Positions 14,799 to 23,276 of a stretch of 37,618 bases of DNA are shown piece after piece. Within the stretch, counting starts at the first letter, position 1, and each line of letters begins with the position of its first letter. Below the pieces are notes generated by a model, which worked only from the letters and a program-made list of their open reading frames with translations, was not told where the DNA came from and searched no databases. The stretch is from assembly GCA_017427485.1 (NCBI GenBank), contig JAFRSR010000239.1, forward strand, positions 1 through 37,618. The letters run 5' to 3'. Made by a program: the position numbers and the translations under genes. This DNA comes from Kiritimatiellia bacterium (GTDB lineage: Bacteria; Verrucomicrobiota; Kiritimatiellia; RFP12; UBA1067).

Positions 14799-17098
14799 GC
14801 GGCGACCGTCCATATTCTGCCGCCGTTGCGCTGAAGCGCGTTCGCCTTGCGGTCTCTGCGGCGTGCGTCTTGGCAACGGCGTCAGCAACGGGGATGCGCG
14901 TGGACAGGGGGCTGGTCTGGCTCGAGGGCATGGACGGACGCCCGCTCGTGGGCGTCGGTCCGGTCAAATTCAACGGGCAGGGAAACGTCCGCGCGACGGT
15001 GTCGCATGTGTCCACGAACGACTCGCGGACGCTGACGCTTGCGTTGGACGTGGAGCGGAACCCTGAGGCGCGCCTGGGACTGCGCGTGCGCGACCTGGGC
15101 GACAGGTACGAGCTGGACTATCGCCTGGCGGCTCCGTCGAACTTCAGCGTGTGGGGTGTGCAGGGTACGCTTCGGTGCGCACGCGGCGTGGCGAAGGGCG
15201 AAGCGGTTGAGAAGCATGGCATCTGGAACCGCTGTGCGGTCGATCCGTTGAACGGCGAGCCATACGAGGCGCCGAACGTCAAGATCAAGCGCATAGGCGA
15301 TCCGCGGGGGGCGCTATGGTATGTCGTCGGCGGCGACGAGAACTGGTGCGGAGGGGCCAGCGAGCATTTCCCGTTCAACGCGGCGTCAGGCGGCGTACGG
15401 CGCTGCCGCGTGACATTGCACAAGGCGCGCGGGGACGAAGAGGGATGGGAGGTCGCCGCGCGTCACGCAGGGCGTCCCTTCGCCCTTTCGCTGACGACGG
15501 AGAGGCGCAACAACCTCTTCGATTCCGGCGTGCCTCAGGCGGTGTTCCGCGTGGCAAACGTCGGCCCGACAAACGCGACGGCGGACGCACGGCTGATCGC
15601 CCGCGACTGGGATGGAAACACGCCGTTCGACAAAACAGAGAGAATTTCGCTTCGGACAGGGGAACGCCATTCGTCCGCAGCCCGGCTTCCGGCGGGCGAA
15701 AGGGGCATCTGGTTCATCGAGGGTGCAGTTGGGGTCGGCCTTTTCGCGCGTACGACCGTCGCCTTTCTGCCGCCACACGAGTTCAGGTGCCGAGACAAGT
15801 CCATTTTCGGCATGGTCAACGGGACAGACAGGCGGTTCAAGCGCGAGAAGGCGGAAGAGATGGCGCTCCTGGCCCGGATGGGCGTACACTGGCTGCGAGG
15901 CGGCCACGACTGGGACCTGATGACGCGCCACGGTATCGAGTCGATCGGGAAGGTCGCGTTTTCGCCCAAGCTCAAGCGCGCGTACGACCCGGCGTCCGAA
16001 AGTGACCGCCAGATGGTGTCGAACTGCGTTGACGCGTTGATCGGACGCCATGTCAGGTACGCCGAGATGGGCAACGAGATCGGACATTTCGCGGACAACG
16101 CGACGCGCCGCGACCTGTTTGCGAAGTATGTCACCTGGCTGGACGCATATCGCGCCGAGCGCGCGCGGCGCGGCGGTACGTTCAAGATCGTGTACGGGAC
16201 AAGCTCGTACCGCCCGGAACTGATGCGCGTCATGGAGGAATTCGGCGTGTGGCGCAAGCTCGACGAGTACGTGATCCATCCTGCGCGCGGGTACTGGACG
16301 GCGGACAAGGACGCTGGCGGATGGCGTTATCTCGGCCTCATACGCGGCACGCGCCGCATTCTGCGGGACGAGATGGGCATCTCGGAACCCCATTTCCACC
16401 TCACTGAGGTATACGCGAAGACGAAGCCGAACGACGGTTGGGCGGACTCGTACAGGCAGTCCGCCGAGAACATTCTGCTCACGGCCGCGCTCGCCGTTTC
16501 CGAGCCGGGCGTGCGGTCGTTTACGGTCCACAAACTGCACGAGGGCATCAGCTTCGACGACAACGGCATCGATCCGGGAAACATGGAATACCACTACGGG
16601 CTGCTGCATCGCGACAACGCCCCCAAGCCGTCCTTCATGGGCTATGTGACGGCGGCAGAGGAGTTGGACGGCGCGACGTTCAACAGGTGGATCTTCCGCG
16701 ACGCAAGGGACGACAAGCTGCGTGGACTCGTCTACAACACCCCGCGCGGGCCGTTGGCGCTGCTGTGGGATCGTGCCGAAGGGTTCAAACTGACGGACCA
16801 CGCCCCCGTGAAGCGCGTGTGCGGCGCGCCGTTCTTCCACTGGGAGCCGTGGCACGACCACTGGCGGGTGAAGAAACCGCGCACGTTCAAGGCGGCAGGA
16901 CCGTCGGTCACAGTCGTGGATTGCATCGGACGCCGACGGACCGTGCCGGCACGGGAGGGGCGGGTGACGCTCGTCCTCGATGGCGGGCCGCGCTTCGTCT
17001 GGGGCCTGGACCTTTCCGAGTTTGCGGACGAAGGTCCGCACGAGCGCCAGCATGCCGCAGGCGACATCGACAGCAACGACAAGGCAAATCGAGAGTAG
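14795..17098 (+). CDS. Clan GH-A glycoside hydrolase (GH39-like barrel)
   Basis: 767 residues; ATG overlaps the previous stop (ATGA). A hydrophobic stretch at residues about 18-32 (RLAVSAACVLATASATG) is a probable signal peptide after a longer N-terminus. Residues about 33-330 are beta-rich accessory domains. The catalytic TIM barrel follows, opening with KAEEMALLARMGVHWLRGG. E428 in AEMGNEIGHF is the expected acid/base (Asn-Glu pair of clan GH-A), and E538 in HFHLTEVYAK the expected nucleophile, a spacing normal for GH39/GH5-type enzymes. The family assignment within the clan is uncertain, and so is the sugar: GH39 contains beta-xylosidases, iduronidases and others. The C-terminal region from about 640 is a small beta-sandwich followed by a polar tail. 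Confidence 0.72.
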   Translation: MSGDRPYSAAVALKRVRLAVSAACVLATASATGMRVDRGLVWLEGMDGRPLVGVGPVKFNGQGNVRATVSHVSTNDSRTLTLALDVERNPEARLGLRVRDLGDRYELDYRLAAPSNFSVWGVQGTLRCARGVAKGEAVEKHGIWNRCAVDPLNGEPYEAPNVKIKRIGDPRGALWYVVGGDENWCGGASEHFPFNAASGGVRRCRVTLHKARGDEEGWEVAARHAGRPFALSLTTERRNNLFDSGVPQAVFRVANVGPTNATADARLIARDWDGNTPFDKTERISLRTGERHSSAARLPAGERGIWFIEGAVGVGLFARTTVAFLPPHEFRCRDKSIFGMVNGTDRRFKREKAEEMALLARMGVHWLRGGHDWDLMTRHGIESIGKVAFSPKLKRAYDPASESDRQMVSNCVDALIGRHVRYAEMGNEIGHFADNATRRDLFAKYVTWLDAYRAERARRGGTFKIVYGTSSYRPELMRVMEEFGVWRKLDEYVIHPARGYWTADKDAGGWRYLGLIRGTRRILRDEMGISEPHFHLTEVYAKTKPNDGWADSYRQSAENILLTAALAVSEPGVRSFTVHKLHEGISFDDNGIDPGNMEYHYGLLHRDNAPKPSFMGYVTAAEELDGATFNRWIFRDARDDKLRGLVYNTPRGPLALLWDRAEGFKLTDHAPVKRVCGAPFFHWEPWHDHWRVKKPRTFKAAGPSVTVVDCIGRRRTVPAREGRVTLVLDGGPRFVWGLDLSEFADEGPHERQHAAGDIDSNDKANRE

Positions 17099-17102
17099 GA
17101 AA

Positions 17103-20100
17103 ATGAAAAACACGTCAATGACCGTTTCCGTCTTCGCGCTGTGCGCGGCCGCCCTCGGTGGCGAGTTCCACGACCTGATCCCGCGCCTGGACCTCTCCGA
17201 CCCGCTGACGTGCGCGAAGGCGTATTCCGTGGAGATCGACGAGCACGTCAACGGCACGGACGGCTTCTTCCCCCTTGGCGTGCTGGGCGAGAGGTTCACG
17301 CAGGGATTCAACGTGGCGGTGGGCGGCAACTACGTGTGCCACGGAATCCGGTCCGACGCGCCGATCGAGCTCGCGCCGCAGGGCGTGTACGGCATCTCCA
17401 TCTGGGCGGCCATACGGGCGCGCACGTTCAAGTCCACGCCGAAGATCAAGGACCAGGACGGCAAGGAGGTGCGCGAGGCGTGCCTGTTCGTGCCGGAGGT
17501 GCGCGAGATGATCTTCGACTACGCCCGCCACTGCGTGTCCAACGCCGTCGCCGCGTGCGACGACAGGATCTTCAAGTGGGAGATCGACAACGAGTACATC
17601 CCCGCCCTCGACTACTCCGAGCCGGCCGTGGCCGCGTTCCGCCAGTGGCTGGAGACGAAGGCGTACCGGGGCGACCTCGCGAAGATGAACCGCGCGTGGG
17701 GCACGCGGTACGCCTCGTTCGCGGAGGCGGAGCCGTGCCGCCTGGACGACTACGCGAAGCGGCCCGGCGCGTTCATGGACTGGAGCCGCTTCCAGCAGGA
17801 GACGTTCGCCGAGTTCCTGCGCGACTACTACAAGGTCATCCACGACGCCGACCCCCGCCACCGGGGCGTGAACGGCAAGGACACGCAGTCCTCGCTCGAG
17901 ATGCAGCGCATCGCCCGCACGAAGCGCGCCGACCATGAGCTCATCGGCAAGATGATCGCGCCCTACACCGGCGGCGTGCGCGGCATGGACCACTACGGCC
18001 ACGGCGACCGCAACGCCTACGAGATGAACTTCTACACGCACACCGTCGCGCCCGACGACTGGCGCCCGGGCCGGCGCACGGGCATGCTCTACGGCGAGAA
18101 CAACAACCACAACGGGCCGGGATGGCAGTTCGCGCAGACGGTCTGGCGCATGATCCCCAACGGCCTGCGCGGCGGGACGTTCTTCTGCAACGGCTGGTTC
18201 GGCTGCTGGGGCGACTGGGCCAGCTTCGGGTTCATCAACCCGGACGGCACGAACCGCGAGAAGCTGTTCTACCTCCCCCGCTTCTACTCGGCCGTCCACC
18301 GCACCGAACGCCTGTTCACCACGTGCGCGCCCGCGAAGGGCACCCCCACGCTCGCCATCCTCCTCGCCAAGCGCGACATCCCGTTCGGCATCGACGACAA
18401 CATGGAGCCGTGGGGCTACCCGATCAACTCGCGGCTGCGCGTGTATTCCCATCTCCGCGACGCCGGCTACCACGTGGACGTGATCACCTACGACAAACTG
18501 AACCCCGTCTACATGAAGAACATCGACGGACTCTTCCTCGTGGCCGCCGAACACCTCTCCGACGCGGACGTGGCCAACGTCCGCGCCTACGTGAAGGGCG
18601 GTGGACGCCTCTTCTGCGACGCACGCTGCGGCGGCTTCGACGAGCACAACCTCCCGCGCGAGAAGGACAACCTCTCGGACGTGCTCGGCGTGCGCTTCGA
18701 CGGCGTGTGGGAGTCGCACGACGTGGTGGTGGACCAGGGCGACGTGTGGTTCTCCTCGCCTTGGGGCAACCTGGTGCGGGCCGACGGCAAGGTGAAATGG
18801 ACGCCGCTCACGGCCGAGGTCGTCAACGCCCGCCACGCGTTCCACTACTCCAACAAGGCGGCCGTCTTCACGCGCAACCTGTACGGCAAGGGCCGGGCGT
18901 ACTGGACGAACACGCAGATGGGCACGGTCCGCAGCGAGTCGGCCGACGACGAGGTGCCCGCGCGCGAAATGTTCCGCGCCCTTCTCGCGGACGCGGGCAT
19001 CGCGCCGTCGTACCGGGTGCAGCCCGACCAGACCTGCAATTTCCGCGTGGAGAAGCCCGTCGTGGACGCGAAGGGCAACTGCATGGTGGCCGTGGCGGCG
19101 CGTACGTACCGGCCCATGCCCGCCGCAAGACTCGACCTGCGGCTGCCGGAAGGGCTCCGCTTCAAGACGGCCTTCTACTGTCTGGCCGAGGAGAACGAAC
19201 TGCATCCGCTCCGCTTCGCGCGCACCGCGGCGGGGGCCGTGTTCGAGCTGCCGCAGCTGCGCTCCGCCGCGTGGCTGTACCTGCTGCACGACCATGCGCC
19301 GCTCCTGGGCACGTCGTTCGGCGGCGTAGGCCGCTTCGCGGCGCCGGACGAGAAGACGCCGCTTCTGAAGCCCGGCGCAACTTTCCGCCTGAACGTCCAG
19401 GCGGTCAACCCGTCGGCGGAGGCGCCGTTCGCCGGCGGACGCATCCGCGTGAACGCGCTGAAGGGGTGGACGGTCGCGCCGGAACAGACCGTCGGGGCGC
19501 TCGCCCCCGGGGAGTCGGTAACGTGCACGTTCGACGTGACCGTGCCTGCGGAAGGATGCTCCGAACTCTATCCGAACCGAATCTATCCTCTGACGGCAGA
19601 TCTCTTCGACGTGGACGGAAAGCGCGTGGCCGTGACGCACACGGTCGTGACCGTTGACGTGTCCATCCGGGGACGCGAGGTGCTGCTGACCGACAACTGG
19701 GTCTCCGACAACATGCCGTGGGCCGAGTGGACGGGCGCCACGTACCGCCACGTCACCGAACCCGACGCGGCGAAGCGGCAGTCGATCGCGGACGCGCTGT
19801 GGACCAAGCTCGGCGACGGCACCGAGGTGTACGCCCTCCAGAGCGGCGACCGGGCCGGACGCCGCCGCGCCGCCACGTGGCGGAACGTGCCGGAGGGCGA
19901 GGTGGAGTTCGACTTGAAGAAGCCGCGCGACCTCACGCGCATCTTCCTGTGGGAGGCGCGCACGCGCAACCGCACCGAGGCGCCGGTCTCCGTGCGCGTT
20001 TCGTATTCCGTGGACGGCAGGGAATTCACGGCTCCTCGGGAGATCGGGATCCCGTGGGGCGAGAAGGTCAGGGACGACTCGCGCCAGGCGGAGATCGCGT

Positions 20101-20207
20101 CTCCGGTCCGCGCCAGGTACGTGCGCCTCGCCTTCAGGCCCAACCCCGCCAACCGCCAGAAGGTGATGAAGCTGGACGAAGTGTGGATCCTCGGCCGCGG
20201 CGAGTGA
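17103..20207 (+). CDS. GH42-like beta-galactosidase with C-terminal F5/8-type (CBM32-like) domain
   Basis: 1034 residues. ATG 17103 gives the probable signal peptide MKNTSMTVSVFALCAAALGG; AGGA is only 2 bp upstream, so ATG 17118 is an alternative. The N-terminal barrel fits GH42: E164 in EIDNEYIP is the acid/base and E332 in LYGENNNHNG the nucleophile. A Rossmann-like domain follows (VRAYVKGGGRLFCDARCGGF, about 493), like the GH42 trimerisation domain. Residues about 750-850 resemble the NEW3 Ig-like domain (GALAPGESVTCTFDVTVPA), and about 860-1034 a discoidin/F5-8 type carbohydrate-binding module ending in ARYVRLAF and KLDEVWILG. Expected role: release of beta-galactose outside the cytoplasm. 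Last gene of the cassette, 4 bp after the GH-A gene. Confidence 0.82.
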   Translation: MKNTSMTVSVFALCAAALGGEFHDLIPRLDLSDPLTCAKAYSVEIDEHVNGTDGFFPLGVLGERFTQGFNVAVGGNYVCHGIRSDAPIELAPQGVYGISIWAAIRARTFKSTPKIKDQDGKEVREACLFVPEVREMIFDYARHCVSNAVAACDDRIFKWEIDNEYIPALDYSEPAVAAFRQWLETKAYRGDLAKMNRAWGTRYASFAEAEPCRLDDYAKRPGAFMDWSRFQQETFAEFLRDYYKVIHDADPRHRGVNGKDTQSSLEMQRIARTKRADHELIGKMIAPYTGGVRGMDHYGHGDRNAYEMNFYTHTVAPDDWRPGRRTGMLYGENNNHNGPGWQFAQTVWRMIPNGLRGGTFFCNGWFGCWGDWASFGFINPDGTNREKLFYLPRFYSAVHRTERLFTTCAPAKGTPTLAILLAKRDIPFGIDDNMEPWGYPINSRLRVYSHLRDAGYHVDVITYDKLNPVYMKNIDGLFLVAAEHLSDADVANVRAYVKGGGRLFCDARCGGFDEHNLPREKDNLSDVLGVRFDGVWESHDVVVDQGDVWFSSPWGNLVRADGKVKWTPLTAEVVNARHAFHYSNKAAVFTRNLYGKGRAYWTNTQMGTVRSESADDEVPAREMFRALLADAGIAPSYRVQPDQTCNFRVEKPVVDAKGNCMVAVAARTYRPMPAARLDLRLPEGLRFKTAFYCLAEENELHPLRFARTAAGAVFELPQLRSAAWLYLLHDHAPLLGTSFGGVGRFAAPDEKTPLLKPGATFRLNVQAVNPSAEAPFAGGRIRVNALKGWTVAPEQTVGALAPGESVTCTFDVTVPAEGCSELYPNRIYPLTADLFDVDGKRVAVTHTVVTVDVSIRGREVLLTDNWVSDNMPWAEWTGATYRHVTEPDAAKRQSIADALWTKLGDGTEVYALQSGDRAGRRRAATWRNVPEGEVEFDLKKPRDLTRIFLWEARTRNRTEAPVSVRVSYSVDGREFTAPREIGIPWGEKVRDDSRQAEIASPVRARYVRLAFRPNPANRQKVMKLDEVWILGRGE

Positions 20208-20386
20208 CGGTTGGGGGGGGCGATATTACGGCTGCGCCGGGCATGCCGGGGACCTTGAGGTCGTGGCCCCTGAAGCCGCCGGCCGATCCGCTGATGTTCG
20301 CGCAATCGACCACTTTCATCTCACGCGCGCCGCCGCAAAGTTCACAGGGGGCGCATCTCCGTTTTTCACCGAGCCCCCTTTGTAAT

Positions 20387-20548
20387 GAAAACAACTTGAA
20401 CAACCGAAAAACAACTTTTCATTGGCGCGCGGGCTAACTCGCCCGCGCCCATTTGTCGATCCTTAGGCTCTAACGATTCCGGGAGCGAGAACGTTCAAGG
20501 TATGCCCGTAGGACAAAGTTGTTTTTGAAAGTTGTTCTGGTTGTTTCC
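20387..20548. repeat. Segment bounded by imperfect 33-34-bp inverted repeats with a central hairpin
   Basis: The left arm (20387-20419) and the reverse complement of the right arm (20515-20548) match at 27 columns with a 2-nt gap. They share AAACAAC, GAACAAC and AAAAACAACTTT in the same order. Inside lies a perfect 8-bp hairpin at 20427-20448. No open reading frame of note is inside, and no clear target duplication is seen. It could be a MITE-like element, a large RNA hairpin or a terminator region. Confidence 0.6.
20427..20448. terminator. Strong GC hairpin, possible bidirectional terminator
   Basis: Perfect stem GCGCGGGC/GCCCGCGC (20427-20434, 20441-20448) with a 6-nt loop TAACTC. It is followed by only a short T run on + (ATTTG) and by AATGAAAAGTTGTTTTT on the minus side. 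It lies 220 bp after the GH42-like gene, so terminator function is uncertain; it may be part of the surrounding inverted-repeat element. Confidence 0.35.
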
Positions 20549-20614
20549 AAAACTCAATACGCATGGGTGAATTACGGAGATGCACCCGTTCACAGGCGTC
20601 ACGTGTAATTGCCC

Positions 20615-20644
20615 TTGCTTGGATACGTGGGTATGGGGTATAAT
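20615..20644 (+). promoter_or_regulatory. Promoter of the GH2 gene pair
   Basis: -35 TTGCTT (20615-20620) and a perfect -10 TATAAT (20639-20644) are separated by 18 bp. The expected start near 20651 gives a leader of about 70 nt before the ATG at 20721. The leader contains the short hairpin GTGA-AAAC-TCAC at 20652-20663. Confidence 0.65.
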
Positions 20645-20720
20645 ACCGGCCGTGAAAACTCACGGAGATGAAATCTGCTCGCTGCGCGCGGGCGCACGCC
20701 GAAGGGAAGGAACGCAGGAG

Positions 20721-23225
20721 ATGGAAAAGAAAATGCTTGCATGCATGGTTGCCGCGTGTGGCCTTGTGGCGTGTACGGTCCAGGCAGAATCCGTGCGCGT
20801 GGAGTTGAACGAGGGCTGGCGGTTCGTCCGCGACGAACCTCTCGCCGCGATGCGCGAGTTCGGCATCCCCGCCATGTTGGACTGGCTGGACGACATGGGC
20901 CGCGACCTCCTCGAGACGCCGCGCGCGTCCCGGCGTCCGACCGGCACGGAACCCACATGCACCTACGTGAAGCCCGATTTCAACGACCGGGACTGGAAAC
21001 CCGTCCGCGTGCCCCACGACGCCGGCATCGCCTGCGCCTTCTCCTACGACCGCGCGCCGTTCGACGGCTATCTCGCGGGAACCGGCGCCGCCTGGTACCG
21101 CTATTCGTTCACGAACGTCTGCGGGCGGCTCTCCCTCCCCGACGGCAGTGCGCTTGCGTTGCCGGAGAAGGGCAAACTTCTCTTCACGTGCGACGGCGCG
21201 ACGGCGTACCCGATGCTCTGGCTCAACGGGCGTTTCGTGGGCGGCTGGCCGAACGGCTACATGCACTGGCGCGTGGACCTCACGCCGTACCTCGTTGAAG
21301 GACGCAACGTGATCGCGGTACGCACCTACCGTCCGGACGGCTACGCGCGCTGGCACACGGGCCTCGGCCTCACGCGCCGCTGCCGGCTCGTGGCGCTGCC
21401 GGAGGACCACGTGGTGCCGGACAGCGTGTTCATCACCACGCCCGAAGTGACGCGGGCGCGGGCAACCGTGCACGTCACCTACACGATGTCCCGGAGCGGC
21501 CCGAAGGAAAAGACGTTCACCGTGGAGAAGCCGCGCCTGTGGGACGTCGACGATCCCCACCTCTACACCCTCGAGATCGAAGGAGAACCGTTTCGCTACG
21601 GCATCCGCACGATCAAGTGGACGGCGGACGACGGCTTCCACCTCAACGGGCGCCGCGTGCAGCTGCGCGGCTTCTGCTTCCACCAGGACCTCTGCTCGCT
21701 CGGATCCGTCGCCAACCGCGCGGCCATTCGCCGCCGCCTCCTGAAGGCGAAGGAAGCGGGAATGAACGCGGTGCGCATGAGCCACTACCCGCATGCGCAG
21801 GAATGGTACGAACTTTGCGACGAGCTCGGCCTCCTCGTGATGGACGAGCTGACGGACGCGTGGAGCCTCGCGAAATTGCCCAATGACTATCACGTCCTCT
21901 TTGAACGGTGGCACGAGCGCGACCTGCGGTCGTGGATCCGCTACAACCGCAACCATCCCTCGATCGTCATCTGGAGCCTCGGCAACGAAATCTGGGAGTC
22001 GCGTTCGGGAGCGTCCCGGTGGCCGCTCTACCAGCGCAACGGCGTGGAGATGGTGCGCCTCGCGCATCAGGAGGACCCCACGCGGCCCACGACGACCGCG
22101 AACGACAACGCGGCCGTGTGGCGCTCGCCCTACGCGCAGTTCACGGACGTTTTCGGCTTCAACTACCGTCCGGACTGCTACGCCGAATACCACACGAACA
22201 ACCCCGCGAAGCCCATCGTGGCCACCGAGACGGTCTGCACGCTCTCCTCGCGCGGCGAATACCAGCTCGACAACTTCGGCAAGGAGAATGCGCGCTTCGG
22301 CGTGCCGTCCGCGAAGCAACAGTTCCGCGACTACCATTCGATCTCTTACGGCCTGCATGCGATCATCCTCGCCGACTACGAGTTTGCGAAGGAAGATGCC
22401 GCGCCGTACGTGGCGGGTTGCTTCGTATGGACCGCGTTCGACTACTTCGGATCCCCGGCGGTGCTTGCGGTGGGCACGCAGAAGCCGCTGTTCAGCGATC
22501 CGGAACGACAGGCGCGCGCCGTTGCCGAGCAGGTGCGCTTCGGCCGTCCCCGCGCGGCGATCCATTCGTGCTCCACGGGAATCTTCGACCTCGCCGGCTT
22601 CCCCAAGGACGAGTTCTGGCTGTACCAGTCGAAGTGGCGTCCGGACGTGCCCAGCGCCCATATCCTGCCGCACTGGACGTGGCCGGGATGCGAGGGGCAG
22701 AAGGTCCCCGTGTACGTCTACTCCTCCGGCGACGAGGTGGAGCTGTTCGTGAACGGCGCGTCGCAGGGGCGGCGTCGGCGCGCGCAAAACCTCTGGCGCT
22801 TCGTGTTCGACGGCGTCGTCTACCAGCCGGGCGAGCTGAAGGCCGTCGCCTACCGCAACGGGAGGGCCTGGTGCGAGGAGACGGTGCTGACGGCCGGCGC
22901 GCCCGCGAAGCTGGAGCTTACGCCGGAACGCACGGACGTGGCGGCGGACGGCGAAGACGTGGGGTACGTGACCGTGCGCGTGTGCGATGCGCAGGGACGG
23001 ACGTGTCCGACGGCGAAGATTCCCCTGAAGGTGACGGTGCGCGGCGGCGGGGAGTTCATTTCGATGGAGAACGGCGACGAGGCCGATTTCTCGTGGTTCC
23101 GCGACCCGGCGCGCAAGACGTTCAACGGCTATCTTTCCGTGCTCGTGCGGAGGCGGCCGAACGGCAAAGAGCCGATCGTCGTGGAAGCCTCGGGCAACGG
23201 CGTCACCGGAACATGCTCGTTCTGA
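20721..23225 (+). CDS. GH2 beta-galactosidase-like enzyme, exported
   Basis: 834 residues. ATG 20721 has AAGGAA 8 bp upstream and gives MEKKMLACMVAACGLVAC, a signal sequence whose L-V-A-C could be a lipobox; an Ala-x-Ala type cleavage (VQA) is the alternative. Domain order is that of GH2: sugar-binding jelly roll (about 30-225), Ig-like domain, TIM barrel (about 310-600), then the DUF4982-like and C-terminal GH2 domains (VYVYSSGDEVELFVNG; LTPERTDVAADGEDVGYVTV). E423 in WSLGNEIWE is the acid/base and E503 in VATETVCTLSSRGEY the nucleophile, the form typical of this DUF4982-containing subgroup. Members cleave terminal beta-galactosides, some beta-glucuronides or arabinopyranosides. It is followed after 51 bp by a second GH2 gene. 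Confidence 0.87.
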   Translation: MEKKMLACMVAACGLVACTVQAESVRVELNEGWRFVRDEPLAAMREFGIPAMLDWLDDMGRDLLETPRASRRPTGTEPTCTYVKPDFNDRDWKPVRVPHDAGIACAFSYDRAPFDGYLAGTGAAWYRYSFTNVCGRLSLPDGSALALPEKGKLLFTCDGATAYPMLWLNGRFVGGWPNGYMHWRVDLTPYLVEGRNVIAVRTYRPDGYARWHTGLGLTRRCRLVALPEDHVVPDSVFITTPEVTRARATVHVTYTMSRSGPKEKTFTVEKPRLWDVDDPHLYTLEIEGEPFRYGIRTIKWTADDGFHLNGRRVQLRGFCFHQDLCSLGSVANRAAIRRRLLKAKEAGMNAVRMSHYPHAQEWYELCDELGLLVMDELTDAWSLAKLPNDYHVLFERWHERDLRSWIRYNRNHPSIVIWSLGNEIWESRSGASRWPLYQRNGVEMVRLAHQEDPTRPTTTANDNAAVWRSPYAQFTDVFGFNYRPDCYAEYHTNNPAKPIVATETVCTLSSRGEYQLDNFGKENARFGVPSAKQQFRDYHSISYGLHAIILADYEFAKEDAAPYVAGCFVWTAFDYFGSPAVLAVGTQKPLFSDPERQARAVAEQVRFGRPRAAIHSCSTGIFDLAGFPKDEFWLYQSKWRPDVPSAHILPHWTWPGCEGQKVPVYVYSSGDEVELFVNGASQGRRRRAQNLWRFVFDGVVYQPGELKAVAYRNGRAWCEETVLTAGAPAKLELTPERTDVAADGEDVGYVTVRVCDAQGRTCPTAKIPLKVTVRGGGEFISMENGDEADFSWFRDPARKTFNGYLSVLVRRRPNGKEPIVVEASGNGVTGTCSF

Positions 23226-23276
23226 AGAAGGGCATGAGATGAAGGTAATCACTAAAATCCCCATTGGAGGAAAAAG

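Larger units (their letters stand above)
20208..20614. other. Non-coding gap after the GH42-like gene
   Basis: About 400 bp without a convincing gene. A short minus-strand frame contains CAPCELCGG and KVVDCANISG, which looks protein-like, but it lacks a good start and runs into the C-terminus of the GH42-like gene, so it is at most a relic. The second half holds the inverted-repeat segment described separately. No tRNA or known riboswitch was recognised. Confidence 0.6.

Noticed and set aside
20134..20403. Minus-strand small frame with CAPCELCGG and VVDCANISGSAGGF
   Set aside because: It looks somewhat protein-like and could be a relic, but it has only a TTG start within the inverted repeat, and its end overlaps the GH42-like gene. 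Too weak to call as a gene.
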